Origin: Gordonia liuliyuniae
GTDB taxonomy: Bacteria > Actinomycetota > Actinomycetes > Mycobacteriales > Mycobacteriaceae
NCBI RefSeq assembly: GCF_021739025.1
Contig: NZ_JAKKOT010000005.1
Coordinates: forward strand, 434,001 to 498,000
DNA length: 64,000 nt
Direction of reading: 5' to 3'
The notes below the pieces were generated by a model. That model saw only the letters and a list, made by a program, of their open reading frames with translations. It had not been told where the DNA came from and did no database searches. This document shows positions 17,466-26,400 of the stretch, one piece after another. How positions within the stretch are numbered: position 1 is the first letter of the stretch; every line of letters starts with the position of its first letter. The position numbers and the translations under genes are program-made.

Positions 17466-18677
17466 CTACGCGTTACCCTTCGACCACTCAGACCAGGGAA
17501 TGTTCCAGTCTCCGAGCCCATCGGTCCCCGACAGAGTTCCGCCGACGGTGCCCGAGACAGTCACCGGGTCGCCGCGCAGTGTGTTCTGCACCACCCAGAG
17601 CGCATCTTCGTTGCTCAGGTTGAGGCAGCCGTGCGACGTGTTGGTGTTGCCCTGGGCCCAGACGGTCGCAGGCAACGCGTGCAGGTAGATGCCGCTGTAG
17701 GACATCTGCGTCGCATAGTCGATCGGGGTGCGGTAGCCGTCAGGTGAGTTGGTGGGCACACCGTAGGTCGACGAGTCCATGATGATGTGGTCGAGGCGGT
17801 CGCCGATGATGTAGATGCCGTTGTCGGTGGGGGTCGCATCCTTGCCCAGCGACGTGGGCATCCGGCGGATCACCTTGCCGTCACGCTTGACGACGACCAT
17901 CTTGTTGCTGTCGTCGACCGACAACTGCATGTCGCGCCCGACCTTGAAGCTCGACGACACGTTGTCCTGGCCGAACGTCCCGGCGCCGAGATCGATGCCG
18001 AAGATGTTGACCTTCACGTCGACCTTGGTGCCGGTCTTCCAGAACTCCTTGGGACGCCAGCGGACCTCTTGGTCGCTGATCCAGTAGAACGCACCCTCGG
18101 TCTTCGGGTTGGTCGTGATCGTGATGGCCTTCTGTGCGGCCTCGCGATCGGCGATCGGCTCGTCGAATCGGACGCCGACCGTCTGCGCGACGCCGACGGT
18201 CTCGCCGTCCGGCGGGCTGATGTAGGCGGCCGTCTGATTCTCCGGAGAGCGCGTGGTGAATCTCGTGGTGCTGGTGGTGGTGCCACCGACACCCGAGGCG
18301 GTCGCCTTGACCGAGTAGGTGCGGCCGTAACCGAACGCCTCCGCGCTCGTCCAGGTAGCACCGTCGTCGCTGACGTCGCCCTTGATGTAGCCGCCGCTCG
18401 CCTTCTTGATCTTCACGTCGGTGATGGCGCCCTCGGTCGCCTTCACCACGATCGGCTGCCCGGGCTGGACATCGACCTCGTTCTTATCAAGCGCCTTACC
18501 GGCCGTGTCGGTAACCGAGACCGCAGGCTTGATCATGTCGGCGAACTCGCCGTTCGCATGCACTTCAGTGCCATACGTACTGCCACAGGCCGACACGAAT
18601 GCGGTCGCCCCGACCAGTAACATGATCGCCCAAATCTTGACTGCGGATCGGCGTCGACCACTCCGAGTGATGCCCAT
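17466..18677 (-). CDS. ldtB: Lipoprotein L,D-transpeptidase (LdtMt2-like)
   Basis: This 403-residue envelope enzyme makes 3-3 cross-links in peptidoglycan. It has an N-terminal membrane/signal segment ending in a lipobox-like VSAC near residue 31, then two Ig-like domains (about 45-245) as in mycobacterial Ldt proteins, and a YkuD catalytic domain (about 250-375). The active site reads HALPATVWAQGNTNTSHGCL with the catalytic Cys in SHGC. It occupies the position of Rv2518c relative to tRNA-Lys, DUF3618, bcp, acpS and fas, although a MarR/FUSC pair now separates it from them. The start has a GGGAGC site. Confidence 0.92.
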   Translation of the reverse strand: MGITRSGRRRSAVKIWAIMLLVGATAFVSACGSTYGTEVHANGEFADMIKPAVSVTDTAGKALDKNEVDVQPGQPIVVKATEGAITDVKIKKASGGYIKGDVSDDGATWTSAEAFGYGRTYSVKATASGVGGTTTSTTRFTTRSPENQTAAYISPPDGETVGVAQTVGVRFDEPIADREAAQKAITITTNPKTEGAFYWISDQEVRWRPKEFWKTGTKVDVKVNIFGIDLGAGTFGQDNVSSSFKVGRDMQLSVDDSNKMVVVKRDGKVIRRMPTSLGKDATPTDNGIYIIGDRLDHIIMDSSTYGVPTNSPDGYRTPIDYATQMSYSGIYLHALPATVWAQGNTNTSHGCLNLSNEDALWVVQNTLRGDPVTVSGTVGGTLSGTDGLGDWNIPWSEWSKGNA

Positions 18678-19055
18678 CTTGCTCCCAAACCTCTTCTTAC
18701 CGTCCCCGACACATGGTCATGGGACCCAAAGCGGACCGTGTTCCGGTTCTCGTCGATTGTACGAGATGCCGACCGCTTTCCTCGTCGTCGAGAACGGCCG
18801 GACCGATTCGCCACACGCAGGTGCAGCACTGTCCAATTTGTCGTCGCTGCGGTCGGCGACGTTACCGATGAACAGAAGCTCCACTACCTCGATGAATCGA
18901 CTCCGACAGTACCTGGTAGGTCCGACATCGACCACAGCACCGACCCGAAGATCACATTGCTGTAACCCATTCGGTCGAATGGGTTCCAACGTCGACCAGA
19001 GGTTGAGGTCTCGCGCCCACCACCAGGCAAATCACCGGACACGCGGTACCGAGCC
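18678..19055. other. 378-bp intergenic region upstream of the L,D-transpeptidase
   Basis: No convincing coding frame was found; open frames here lack a recognisable family. It must hold the promoter of the L,D-transpeptidase gene and the 3' end of the MarR transcript. The only clear structure is a 22-bp palindrome at 18964-18985 (AACCCATTCG, two bases, CGAATGGGTT), which could be a short terminator for the MarR gene or a protein-binding site. Confidence 0.55.
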
Positions 19056-19622
19056 TCAGCTCCGCTTCTCGACGTTCTCGGTGATCCGCCTGAGCATGTC
19101 GGTGAGCAACCGGATCTCACCGTCATCGAGCCCGTCGAGCATCTGCAGTTCACTCTCGACCCGCCGAGGAAACTGCTCGTGGACGACCTCGCGGCCGGCC
19201 TCGGTCAACGATAGGAGCACGACTCGACCATCGCGTTCGAGTCGCTCACGCTCGATCAGCCCCATCGTCGCGAGCCGCTCCGCATGCTTGGTGGTCGAGG
19301 CGGCCGATGCCCCGGTCACCGAGGTCACCTCACTCGCACGCAACGGATGGTCACTGCGCGCCAACGCGCTCAGCACATCGAACTCGGTGCGGCCGATGCC
19401 GGTGGCGTCGAGTTCGCGTTCGAAACGCGCGAGCGCGAGCGTGCTGATCCGCGTGATGCGTCCGATGACGTCGATCGGCCGCACATCCATGCCCGGAAAC
19501 CGCTTCGCCCAATCGCTGCGAGCCCGCTCCACGTAGTCGAGTCCACCCGGAGCGTCGAGCCCACCCGGAGCGTCGAGTTCACCCGGGGTATCGGGTCCAC
19601 CCGGAGTGGTTTGCGGAGCCAT
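19056..19622 (-). CDS. MarR-family transcriptional regulator
   Basis: The product of about 188 residues has a Pro/Gly/Asp-rich N-terminal tail made of PGGLDA repeats, then a MarR winged-helix domain: IGRITRISTLALARFERELD, IGRTEFDVLSALARSDHPLRASEV, recognition region GASAASTTKHAERLATMGLIERE and the wing DGRVVLLSLTEAGRE. MarR proteins usually repress a divergent gene and respond to small molecules or oxidation. Here the divergent gene is a FUSC-family membrane protein, the probable target. The start is uncertain among ATGs at 19622, 19634 and 19658; the innermost is given. Confidence 0.85.
   Translation of the reverse strand: MAPQTTPGGPDTPGELDAPGGLDAPGGLDYVERARSDWAKRFPGMDVRPIDVIGRITRISTLALARFERELDATGIGRTEFDVLSALARSDHPLRASEVTSVTGASAASTTKHAERLATMGLIERERLERDGRVVLLSLTEAGREVVHEQFPRRVESELQMLDGLDDGEIRLLTDMLRRITENVEKRS
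19536..19607 (-). repeat. 18-bp tandem repeat in the MarR gene
   Basis: Four 18-bp units (GTCGAGTCCACCCGGAGC and variants on the plus strand) encode the PGGLDA-like hexapeptides at the N-terminus of the MarR regulator. They remain in frame and appear to be a minisatellite-type expansion of a disordered tail. Confidence 0.85.
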
Positions 19623-19639
19623 GTGACACACCATACCGA

Positions 19640-19677
19640 GTTCGCGGAAGTATTTCATAGATATTTTATCCGTGAAC
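19640..19677. promoter_or_regulatory. Candidate MarR operator between divergent genes
   Basis: GTTCGCGGA at 19640-19648 and TCCGTGAAC at 19669-19677 are inverted copies with one mismatch, separated by an A/T-rich 20-base stretch that stands out in this GC-rich DNA. The site fills the space between the divergent MarR and FUSC genes, where an autoregulatory MarR would bind. Binding is inferred from position and symmetry only. Confidence 0.5.
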
Positions 19678-19692
19678 TATTATTCTGAGTTC

Positions 19693-21108
19693 ATGCGCAC
19701 CGCCCCCTCCCCTGTCCCCCAGACTCGCGCTCGCCAGTCGGGGCTGGCACTGGCGCATGTGGCATCGCCCGCAGCATGGCGGGGAGCTCTTGAGATGCGT
19801 CAGGCCGACCCGACCGTGGCGCTCGCACTGCGAGTCGGGTTCGCCACCATGGTCGCGCTCGTCGGGTGCGGGCTCCTCGGATTCACCGACGTCGCCGCGT
19901 TCGCAGCCCTCGGCACACTCAGCTCGGCGTTCCTGCGTTACGAGCCGTACCCGCGACTGGCTCCCAAACTGGCGGTCGTCGTCGGAGCCGTCATCGTCTG
20001 CGCAGCCTTCGGCGCCGCGCTCGGCGCCCTCGGATTGACCATCTGGACGCAGGTCGTCCTGCTGTCGGCCGCAGGCGGCCTCGCCTTCTGGCTGCTGCAG
20101 GCCTTCCGCATCACCGGTCCCGGCGCGGCCATCATGGTTTTCGCGGCCGCAGGCGCCGCCGGGTTCGCCGACACCGCTCACGACGTCGGCGTGGTCACCC
20201 TCGCGATCACCGTCGGCGCGGTGTTCGGGTGGGTCGTCACGATGTGGCCCGCGCTGCTGCACCCGCACGCCCCCGCCCGCGTCGCGGTGGCGCGTGCACT
20301 CGCCGCCGCATCTGCGATCGAGGCCGGCGACGACGCGTCGGAATCCGCAGCACGGCACGCCGTCTCACAGGCGCGCGAGGTCGTCGCGCTGACCCCGCGG
20401 CGACGCGTCGACGAGCACACCCGCGAACTGTTCGCGCTCATCGACGCCGCCGAGAGGGTCGTCGACGGCGGCTCACGCGACGGCCTCGATCCCGCGCACC
20501 GCGACTTCGCCGGTCTCACCGCAGACCTGCGCAGAATCCGCGCCGACGTCCGCCCGCCGTCGACGACCGAGATCGCCGGCATCGAAGCGCTTCGACCCGA
20601 CGGCGTCTTCCGTGAGGGAGTACGGCGCGTCGGCGACCGCGGCATCCTGTTGGACGTCGCTCGGCTGACCGCGGCATGCCTGATCGCCGGACTCGTCGCC
20701 GCAGCCCTGGGCTTGGATCATCCACTGTGGGCCACTATCGGCGCACTGACCGCCCTGCAGGGCGCACACTATCGACACACCGTGCAGCGCGGCATCCAGC
20801 GCGTCATGGGGAACGTCGTCGGCGCGATGATCGCCGTCGGCATCTTCGCGGTCGAGCCCGGATACTGGCCGCTGGTCGTCGTCGCGATAGTCTGCCAGAC
20901 CTGCGGCGAGATGTTCGTGACCCGCAACTACGCCGTCGCCCAGATCTTCATCACCACAGTGGCGCTGGTGCTGACCAGTCTCGGCGCGTCCGGTGGCGCC
21001 GCGGTCGCCGCGACGCGCGTCTGCGACACCCTCATCGGAGTGGCCATCGGCGTGCTCGTCGCCGCTGTCACCATCAAGCGAGAGGACCGACACCACCTCG
21101 CGGCCTGA
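19693..21108 (+). CDS. FUSC-family inner membrane protein
   Basis: The product of about 471 residues has the two-block topology of FUSC/aromatic-acid-exporter proteins: one cluster of hydrophobic helices at about 35-185, a soluble helical region (about 190-315), then a second cluster (about 320-465) with LDHPLWATIGALTALQGAHYRHTVQRGIQRVMGN-type motifs (seen as HPLWATIGA and VMGNVVGAM). Relatives export aromatic acids or act in solvent or drug efflux. A GTG at 19672 is an alternative start, but it lies inside the candidate operator, so ATG at 19693 is given. Divergent MarR suggests inducible control. Confidence 0.8.
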   Translation: MRTAPSPVPQTRARQSGLALAHVASPAAWRGALEMRQADPTVALALRVGFATMVALVGCGLLGFTDVAAFAALGTLSSAFLRYEPYPRLAPKLAVVVGAVIVCAAFGAALGALGLTIWTQVVLLSAAGGLAFWLLQAFRITGPGAAIMVFAAAGAAGFADTAHDVGVVTLAITVGAVFGWVVTMWPALLHPHAPARVAVARALAAASAIEAGDDASESAARHAVSQAREVVALTPRRRVDEHTRELFALIDAAERVVDGGSRDGLDPAHRDFAGLTADLRRIRADVRPPSTTEIAGIEALRPDGVFREGVRRVGDRGILLDVARLTAACLIAGLVAAALGLDHPLWATIGALTALQGAHYRHTVQRGIQRVMGNVVGAMIAVGIFAVEPGYWPLVVVAIVCQTCGEMFVTRNYAVAQIFITTVALVLTSLGASGGAAVAATRVCDTLIGVAIGVLVAAVTIKREDRHHLAA

Positions 21109-21299
21109 TCTATAGCCGCCGCGCACGTCGGCGCGCAAAGATTACGTACTACACGGTCTCGACGGCAGCGAGTGCTGCTGCGTGCGGCGACTCACGAGAA
21201 GGAGCCGGTATCGGTTCACGGTGCGACGACTGAAGCGATCATGCTCCTGGAGTCGATGCGGAACCCGGACGTGGTCGAGGCCTGACTTCGGAGAACCGA

Positions 21300-21339
21300 G
21301 AAACCCCCGTCGGACCAGACGGTCCAGACCGGGGGTTTC
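21300..21339. terminator. Hairpin terminator after tRNA-Lys
   Basis: GAAACCCCC and GGGGGTTTC form the outer stem, with an inner GGACC/GGTCC stem. It lies five bases beyond the 3' end of the minus-strand tRNA-Lys gene and is well placed as its terminator. Confidence 0.82.
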
Positions 21340-21344
21340 GAAAG

Positions 21345-21417
<73 letters not shown>

Positions 21418-21564
21418 TTGGCCTTGCGAAAAGAAACATTAACAGCACGCGTCGAGATAACCCAAATCGCCTGGTCGGGATCGGCTATCGGGTCCGGGAC
21501 GCAGCATGGCCCGCCAGTCTGAATCAGACCGACGGGCCATGCGGGCGTGCTGACCAGCAGAGTG

Positions 21565-21786
21565 TCAGCGCAGAATCTTGCGGATCACCACGACCAGGAC
21601 GAGGACGCCAACCCCTGCGGCGCCGTACTTCACGGCGGGCGTGTTCGCGATCGCGAGTGCCTTGGTCTTCACATCGTCGGCCAGACGCTGCGGATTCGCC
21701 TTCACCGCCAGCTGATCGAGGGTCTTCGCGAGATCCTCGCGCGCCTGGGCGATGTCCTTCTCGATCCGTTCGGTGTCACCGGCCAC
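21565..21786 (-). CDS. DUF3618 family small membrane protein
   Basis: This 73-residue protein has an acidic/basic helical N-terminus typical of DUF3618 (DTERIEKDIAQAREDLAKTL, DQLAVKANPQRLADD) and one C-terminal membrane helix (GAAGVGVLVLVVVIRKILR). Its position divergent from bcp matches M. tuberculosis Rv2520c next to Rv2521. Function is unknown. Confidence 0.85.
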   Translation of the reverse strand: MAGDTERIEKDIAQAREDLAKTLDQLAVKANPQRLADDVKTKALAIANTPAVKYGAAGVGVLVLVVVIRKILR

Positions 21787-21897
21787 GGTCGTCCTCCACT
21801 ACTCGTCGACTTATCAGGGTTCTACTTCGGGTTGAAGCCTACAAGGTGTTGACGCCTATGGGAGTTCAGTGTCACTCCCATCGGATAGCCTGGCGGT

Positions 21898-22371
21898 ATG
21901 TCTGAGAACGCGCGTCTTTCCGTCGGCGACACCGCCCCCGATTTCACTCTTCTCGACTCGGCTGAGAAGCCGGTGTCCCTCTCGGACTACGCGGGACGCA
22001 AGGTGATCGTCTACTTCTACCCTGCGGCGATGACGCCCGGATGCACCAAACAGGCGTGCGACTTCCGCGACAGCCTCGCCGAGCTCAACGGTCAGGGGAT
22101 CGACGTCATCGGCGTCTCGCCCGACAAGCCCGCCAAGCTCGCGAAATTCGTCGAACGCGACGAGCTCACGTTCCCGCTCCTGAGTGACCCCGACAAGACT
22201 GTGCTCACCGCATGGGGCGCGTTCGGCGAGAAGAAGATGTACGGCAAGGTCGTACAGGGCGTCATCCGGTCGACGTTTCTCGTCGACGAGAACGGCGTCA
22301 TCCAAGCCGCCCAATACAACGTGCGCGCCACCGGACACGTCGCGAAGCTGCGACGCGACCTCTCGATCTGA
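21898..22371 (+). CDS. bcp: Thioredoxin-dependent peroxiredoxin (BCP family)
   Basis: This 157-residue atypical 2-Cys or 1-Cys peroxiredoxin reduces peroxides with thioredoxin as donor. It has the AhpC/TSA core: APDFTLLDSAEKPVSLSDY, then YFYPAAMTPGCTKQACDFRD with the peroxidatic Cys49 and a possible resolving Cys54, and IGVSPDKPAKLAKF. The arrangement next to DUF3618 is conserved with M. tuberculosis. A TetR gene follows 11 bases later and may share the transcript. Confidence 0.93.
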   Translation: MSENARLSVGDTAPDFTLLDSAEKPVSLSDYAGRKVIVYFYPAAMTPGCTKQACDFRDSLAELNGQGIDVIGVSPDKPAKLAKFVERDELTFPLLSDPDKTVLTAWGAFGEKKMYGKVVQGVIRSTFLVDENGVIQAAQYNVRATGHVAKLRRDLSI

Positions 22372-22382
22372 CGCGAGGCGGC

Positions 22383-23024
22383 ATGACCGAGCCAGAGCCG
22401 GCGCCGGAACCCTTGGTCCCGCGTAAACGACCGACGCAGGAACGGAGTCGGCGCACCTTCGAAGCCATTCTGACGTCGGCACGAGACGTGCTGACCGACG
22501 TCGGCTTCGAGTCGTTGACGTGCGAGCAGATCGCGCAGCGCGCCGAGCTCCCCATCGGCACCATCTACCAGTACTTCGCCAACAAGTACGTCGTGGTGTG
22601 CGAGCTCGACCGCCAGGACACGACCGCGGTGAGCGAGGAGCTCTCGGCGTTCGCGTCGGAGATCCCGTCACTGCAGTGGCCGCAACTCCTCGAGAAGTTC
22701 TTGGACCATCTCGCCGACCTGTGGCGCACCGACCCGTCCCGTCGCGCGGTGTGGCTGGCCGTCCAGTCGACGCCCGCCACCCGCGCGACGGCGTCGATCA
22801 CCGAGAAGATCCTCGCCGAGCAGGTCGCGCGCATCCTCGCCCCGCTGACGCCGACGTCCGAGCGGGACCGCCGCCAGATGATGGCCGAGGTCCTCGTGCA
22901 CGCCGCGTACTCGCTGCTGAGTTTCTCGGTGCAGGCGCCGCACGACCACGACAGCGTGGTCGGCGAACTCAAGCGGATGCTCGCCGGCTATCTGCTCCTC
23001 GAAGAGTCCGTCGACCGCGTCTGA
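22383..23024 (+). CDS. TetR-family transcriptional regulator
   Basis: The 213-residue regulator has an N-terminal TetR helix-turn-helix: RPTQERSRRTFEAILTSARD, CEQIAQRAELPIGTIYQYFANK near residues 50-70, followed by a helical ligand domain with no assignable ligand. It starts 11 bases after bcp, so it may be co-transcribed with the peroxiredoxin, and it faces the convergent acpS-fas operon. Whether it controls bcp or lipid genes cannot be said; it is not obviously the known fas regulator FasR. Confidence 0.85.
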   Translation: MTEPEPAPEPLVPRKRPTQERSRRTFEAILTSARDVLTDVGFESLTCEQIAQRAELPIGTIYQYFANKYVVVCELDRQDTTAVSEELSAFASEIPSLQWPQLLEKFLDHLADLWRTDPSRRAVWLAVQSTPATRATASITEKILAEQVARILAPLTPTSERDRRQMMAEVLVHAAYSLLSFSVQAPHDHDSVVGELKRMLAGYLLLEESVDRV

Positions 23025-23064
23025 CCCCCAGCGCGTCTGACCCGCACCGGTCGGGCCACTCCTC

Positions 23065-23466
23065 CTACCCGGCGGCAGGCTCTTCGAGGATCGCGACGGC
23101 GCCAGCCATGTCGCCGTCGTGAGTCAACGACACATGAATGTTCAAGTGCCCGATCGCATTCGCTAGATCGCCGTGCAGCCGCACACGCGGCCGACCGTAG
23201 GCGTCCGACTGGATCTCCACCTGGTTGACGGCGGTGTCCGGCAGCAGGGGCGTCAGGCCGAACCGGCTCGACGACCACGCTTTGATGACAGCCTCACGCG
23301 CCGCCCAGCGGACCGCGAGGTTCCGTGCGCCGTCGCCGGTGCGATCTGCGACGTCCCGCCGTTCACCGACCGAGAAGTGGCCGATGAACGTCGAGCCGGG
23401 TGTCGACAACTGCTCGCTGAACTCGGGAACCGACACCATGTCGATCCCCACTCCGACAATGCTCAT
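23065..23466 (-). CDS. acpS: Holo-[acyl-carrier-protein] synthase
   Basis: This 133-residue phosphopantetheinyl transferase shows the AcpS signatures: VGVGIDMVSVPEF with the Mg-binding Asp at the N-terminus and RWAAREAVIKAW near residue 55 with the second metal ligand. It loads the 4'-phosphopantetheine arm onto the carrier-protein domain of FAS-I. The ATG overlaps the fas stop as ATGA, the same fas-acpS operon layout found in mycobacteria. Confidence 0.95.
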   Translation of the reverse strand: MSIVGVGIDMVSVPEFSEQLSTPGSTFIGHFSVGERRDVADRTGDGARNLAVRWAAREAVIKAWSSSRFGLTPLLPDTAVNQVEIQSDAYGRPRVRLHGDLANAIGHLNIHVSLTHDGDMAGAVAILEEPAAG

Positions 23467-26400
23467 CGGGCGTATGTTCCGTCCGCGGCCAGACGCGACT
23501 CCGGGTCGAGGAGCACGGCCGATTCGACGGTGTGCTCATCGCCGTCACCGAAGCGCCGTCCCTCCGGCCGCTGGTAGGCGGCGTCACCGCCACACATCGA
23601 CGACAGCAGCCGCTGCTTGCCGTCCCGCAGGCGGGCGGTCGCCGCACGACGGTAACCGTCGCGAGCCGACTCGTCGAGCGAGGCCACGAACGCCTCCGGG
23701 TGGACGACGGCGATCAGGCCGGACACGTGGCCGAAGCCGAGGCTCGTGAGGACACCGGCCTTGAGCGGGAACTTCTCGCCCATCCGCAGCGTCTCCCGCG
23801 GCCACACCAGATGCGGGTACTCGGCCATCTTCTCGTCGACGCAGTCGAGGCTGCGGTTCGGCGGGACGACGCCGTCGCGGAGCACCTGGCACAGGCCGAT
23901 CAGCTGGAACGCGGCCGCACCGCCCTTGGCGTGGCCGGTCAGCGACTTCTGCGACACCACGAACAGCGGTGCGCCGTCGCCGCGGCCGATGGCTCCGGCC
24001 AGACGCTCGTGCAGTTCGGACTCGTTCGGGTCGTTGGCGCGGGTGGACGTGTCGTGCTTGGACACGACGGCCACATCGTCCGGGCTCACGCCCAGCGAGG
24101 CGAGCGACGTCGCGAGCGGCGACGACGCCTGCCCGCGGGCCGCGCCGAGTGCGCCGAGTCCGGGAGCCGGAATCGAGGTGTGGACGCCGTCGCCGAAGCT
24201 CTGCGCCCACGCGACGACGCCGAGGACCGGCAGCCCGAGCTGCGCGGCGATGTCGCCGCGCGCCAGCAGGACGGTGCCGCCGCCGGCCGACTCGACGAAG
24301 CCGCCGCGCCGGCGGTCGTTGGCCCGCGAGTAGCGACGTTCGTCGATGCCCTTGGCCTCCATCGCCGCGGAGTCCGCGGTCGCCGACATGTCACCGAAGC
24401 CGACGATGCCTTCGATGCCGAGGTCGTCGAACCCGCCCGCCACGGCGAACAGCGCCTTGCCGAGCCGGATCTTGTCGGCGCCCTCCTCGACCGAGACCGC
24501 TGCAGTGGCGCAGGCCGCGACCGGGTGGATCATCGCACCGTACGAACCGATGTACGACTGCACGACGTGTGCGGCGACGACGTTCGGCAACGCTTCCTGC
24601 AGGATGTCGTTTGCCTTCGACTCACCGAGCAGCGTGTCGACGTACAGCGACCTCATCGAAGTCATGCCGCCCATGCCGGTGCCCTGCGTGTTGGCGACCA
24701 GACCGGGGTGCACCCAGCGCATGAGCTCGCTCGGTGTCAGGCCCGCGGTGAGGAACGCGTCGACGGTGGCGATCAGGTTCCAGAGCGCGACCCGGTCGAC
24801 GGACTCGGCCATGTCGGGTGAGACGCCCCAACGGACCGGGTCGAAGCCGGTCGGGATCTGGCCGCCGACGGTGCGCGAAAGCTCGAAGCGGCGCGGCACA
24901 CGGATCTCGGTGCCCGCGAGGCGGGTCACCGACCAGTCGCCCGACTCAGTGGCGACGATCCGGGTGCGTTCCGGGTCGGCCGACGCGAACGCCCGAGCGG
25001 ATGCCTCGTTCGGCACGGTGAAGGTCAGGTCCTCGTCGAGGAACACCGACTCCAGCAGCGGCGACGTGTTGTCGACCATCGCGCCCTCGTCGGCGTAGCG
25101 ACGGATGCCGCAGCGGGCGACGACCTCGTCGTGGTACCGGTCGGCGATCTCGGCTTCGCCCACCGGGTCACCGGATTCGACGTCGTACCAGCCCGGCTTG
25201 GGCGTCTCCTCCCAGGTGACGAGGCCGGTGTTCCATGCGAGTTCGAGTACGCCCGCCGCCGACAGCTTCTCGTCGACCTCCATCTCGAAGCGGGTGCGGG
25301 CCGAACCGTAGGGGCCAACCTCGCCCGCTCCGACGATGACGACCATGTCTTCGGGCCGCGCCTCGATCGCCGGCCACTCGTGCGCGGTCGGGAGGTCGGC
25401 GCGTGCCGGCGCCGACAGCGCGGCGACCAGCGGGTTGACCGGTGCGGTGCCCCCGACTGCGGTGTCCTCGACTGCGGTGTCCTCGACTGCCGAGTCGGCG
25501 GGCGCTGCCTGGGCGGCCAGTGCCTTCAGGTCGATGTTCGGGTCGAGTCCGGCGGTGAGGTCGGCGATCACCGGTTCGCGGCGCGCACCCTCACGGACGG
25601 CGGGCGAGCACAGCGCGACCAGTTCGGCGGCCATCTCCTCGGTGCTCCAGGTGCGGACGCCCGCGGCCTCGACGGCGGCGACCATCCCGTCGTTGGCTCC
25701 CATCAGGCCGGTGCCGCGCACCCAACCGATGAGCGCGTGCGCCAACGTCGCGCGCGAACCCCACGACTCCTCGGCGCCCCAGCGGGTGACGAGTGCGTCG
25801 AGCGCGGCCTTGGCTTCGCCGTACGCGCCGTCGCCGCCGAACATGCCGCGGTTGGGCGAGCCCGGAAGCACCACGTGGACTCGCGAGTCGAGATCGTGGT
25901 CGGCCCCGATCGCGCCCAGTCCGGCGATGAGTCGTTCCACCGACCACAGCAGGACCTTCATCTCGAGCTCGGCGCGACCGCCGACATCGGTGAGGTCGCC
26001 CGCGACACGCGGCGCCGCGAACGGGAACAGCAGCGTCGGCGTCATGGCTTCCTTGACGACACCGGTCGTGGCGCCCAGGTTCTCGGTCTGTTCGGTGCCG
26101 ATCCAGTCGACGACGGCGTCGACGTCGACATACGACGCGAGGTTGGCCGGCACCACCCAGAGGGCGGCGTCCGCACTCGCGTTGTCGCGGTAGAGCTTCT
26201 TGTAGAAGGCGAGTCGTTCGCTGTTCAGACGCGATGTGGTGGCGACGACGGTCGCTCCCCCGCCGAGCAGCCTGCCGACGACGGACGCCGCGATCGAGTC
26301 GGGCGACGCACCGGTGACGACGGCGACGTCGTCGGCGAACTCGCCGCGTTCGGTCGACTCGGCAGCCTCGGCGATCGCCGCGAACAATCGGGCGTGGACA

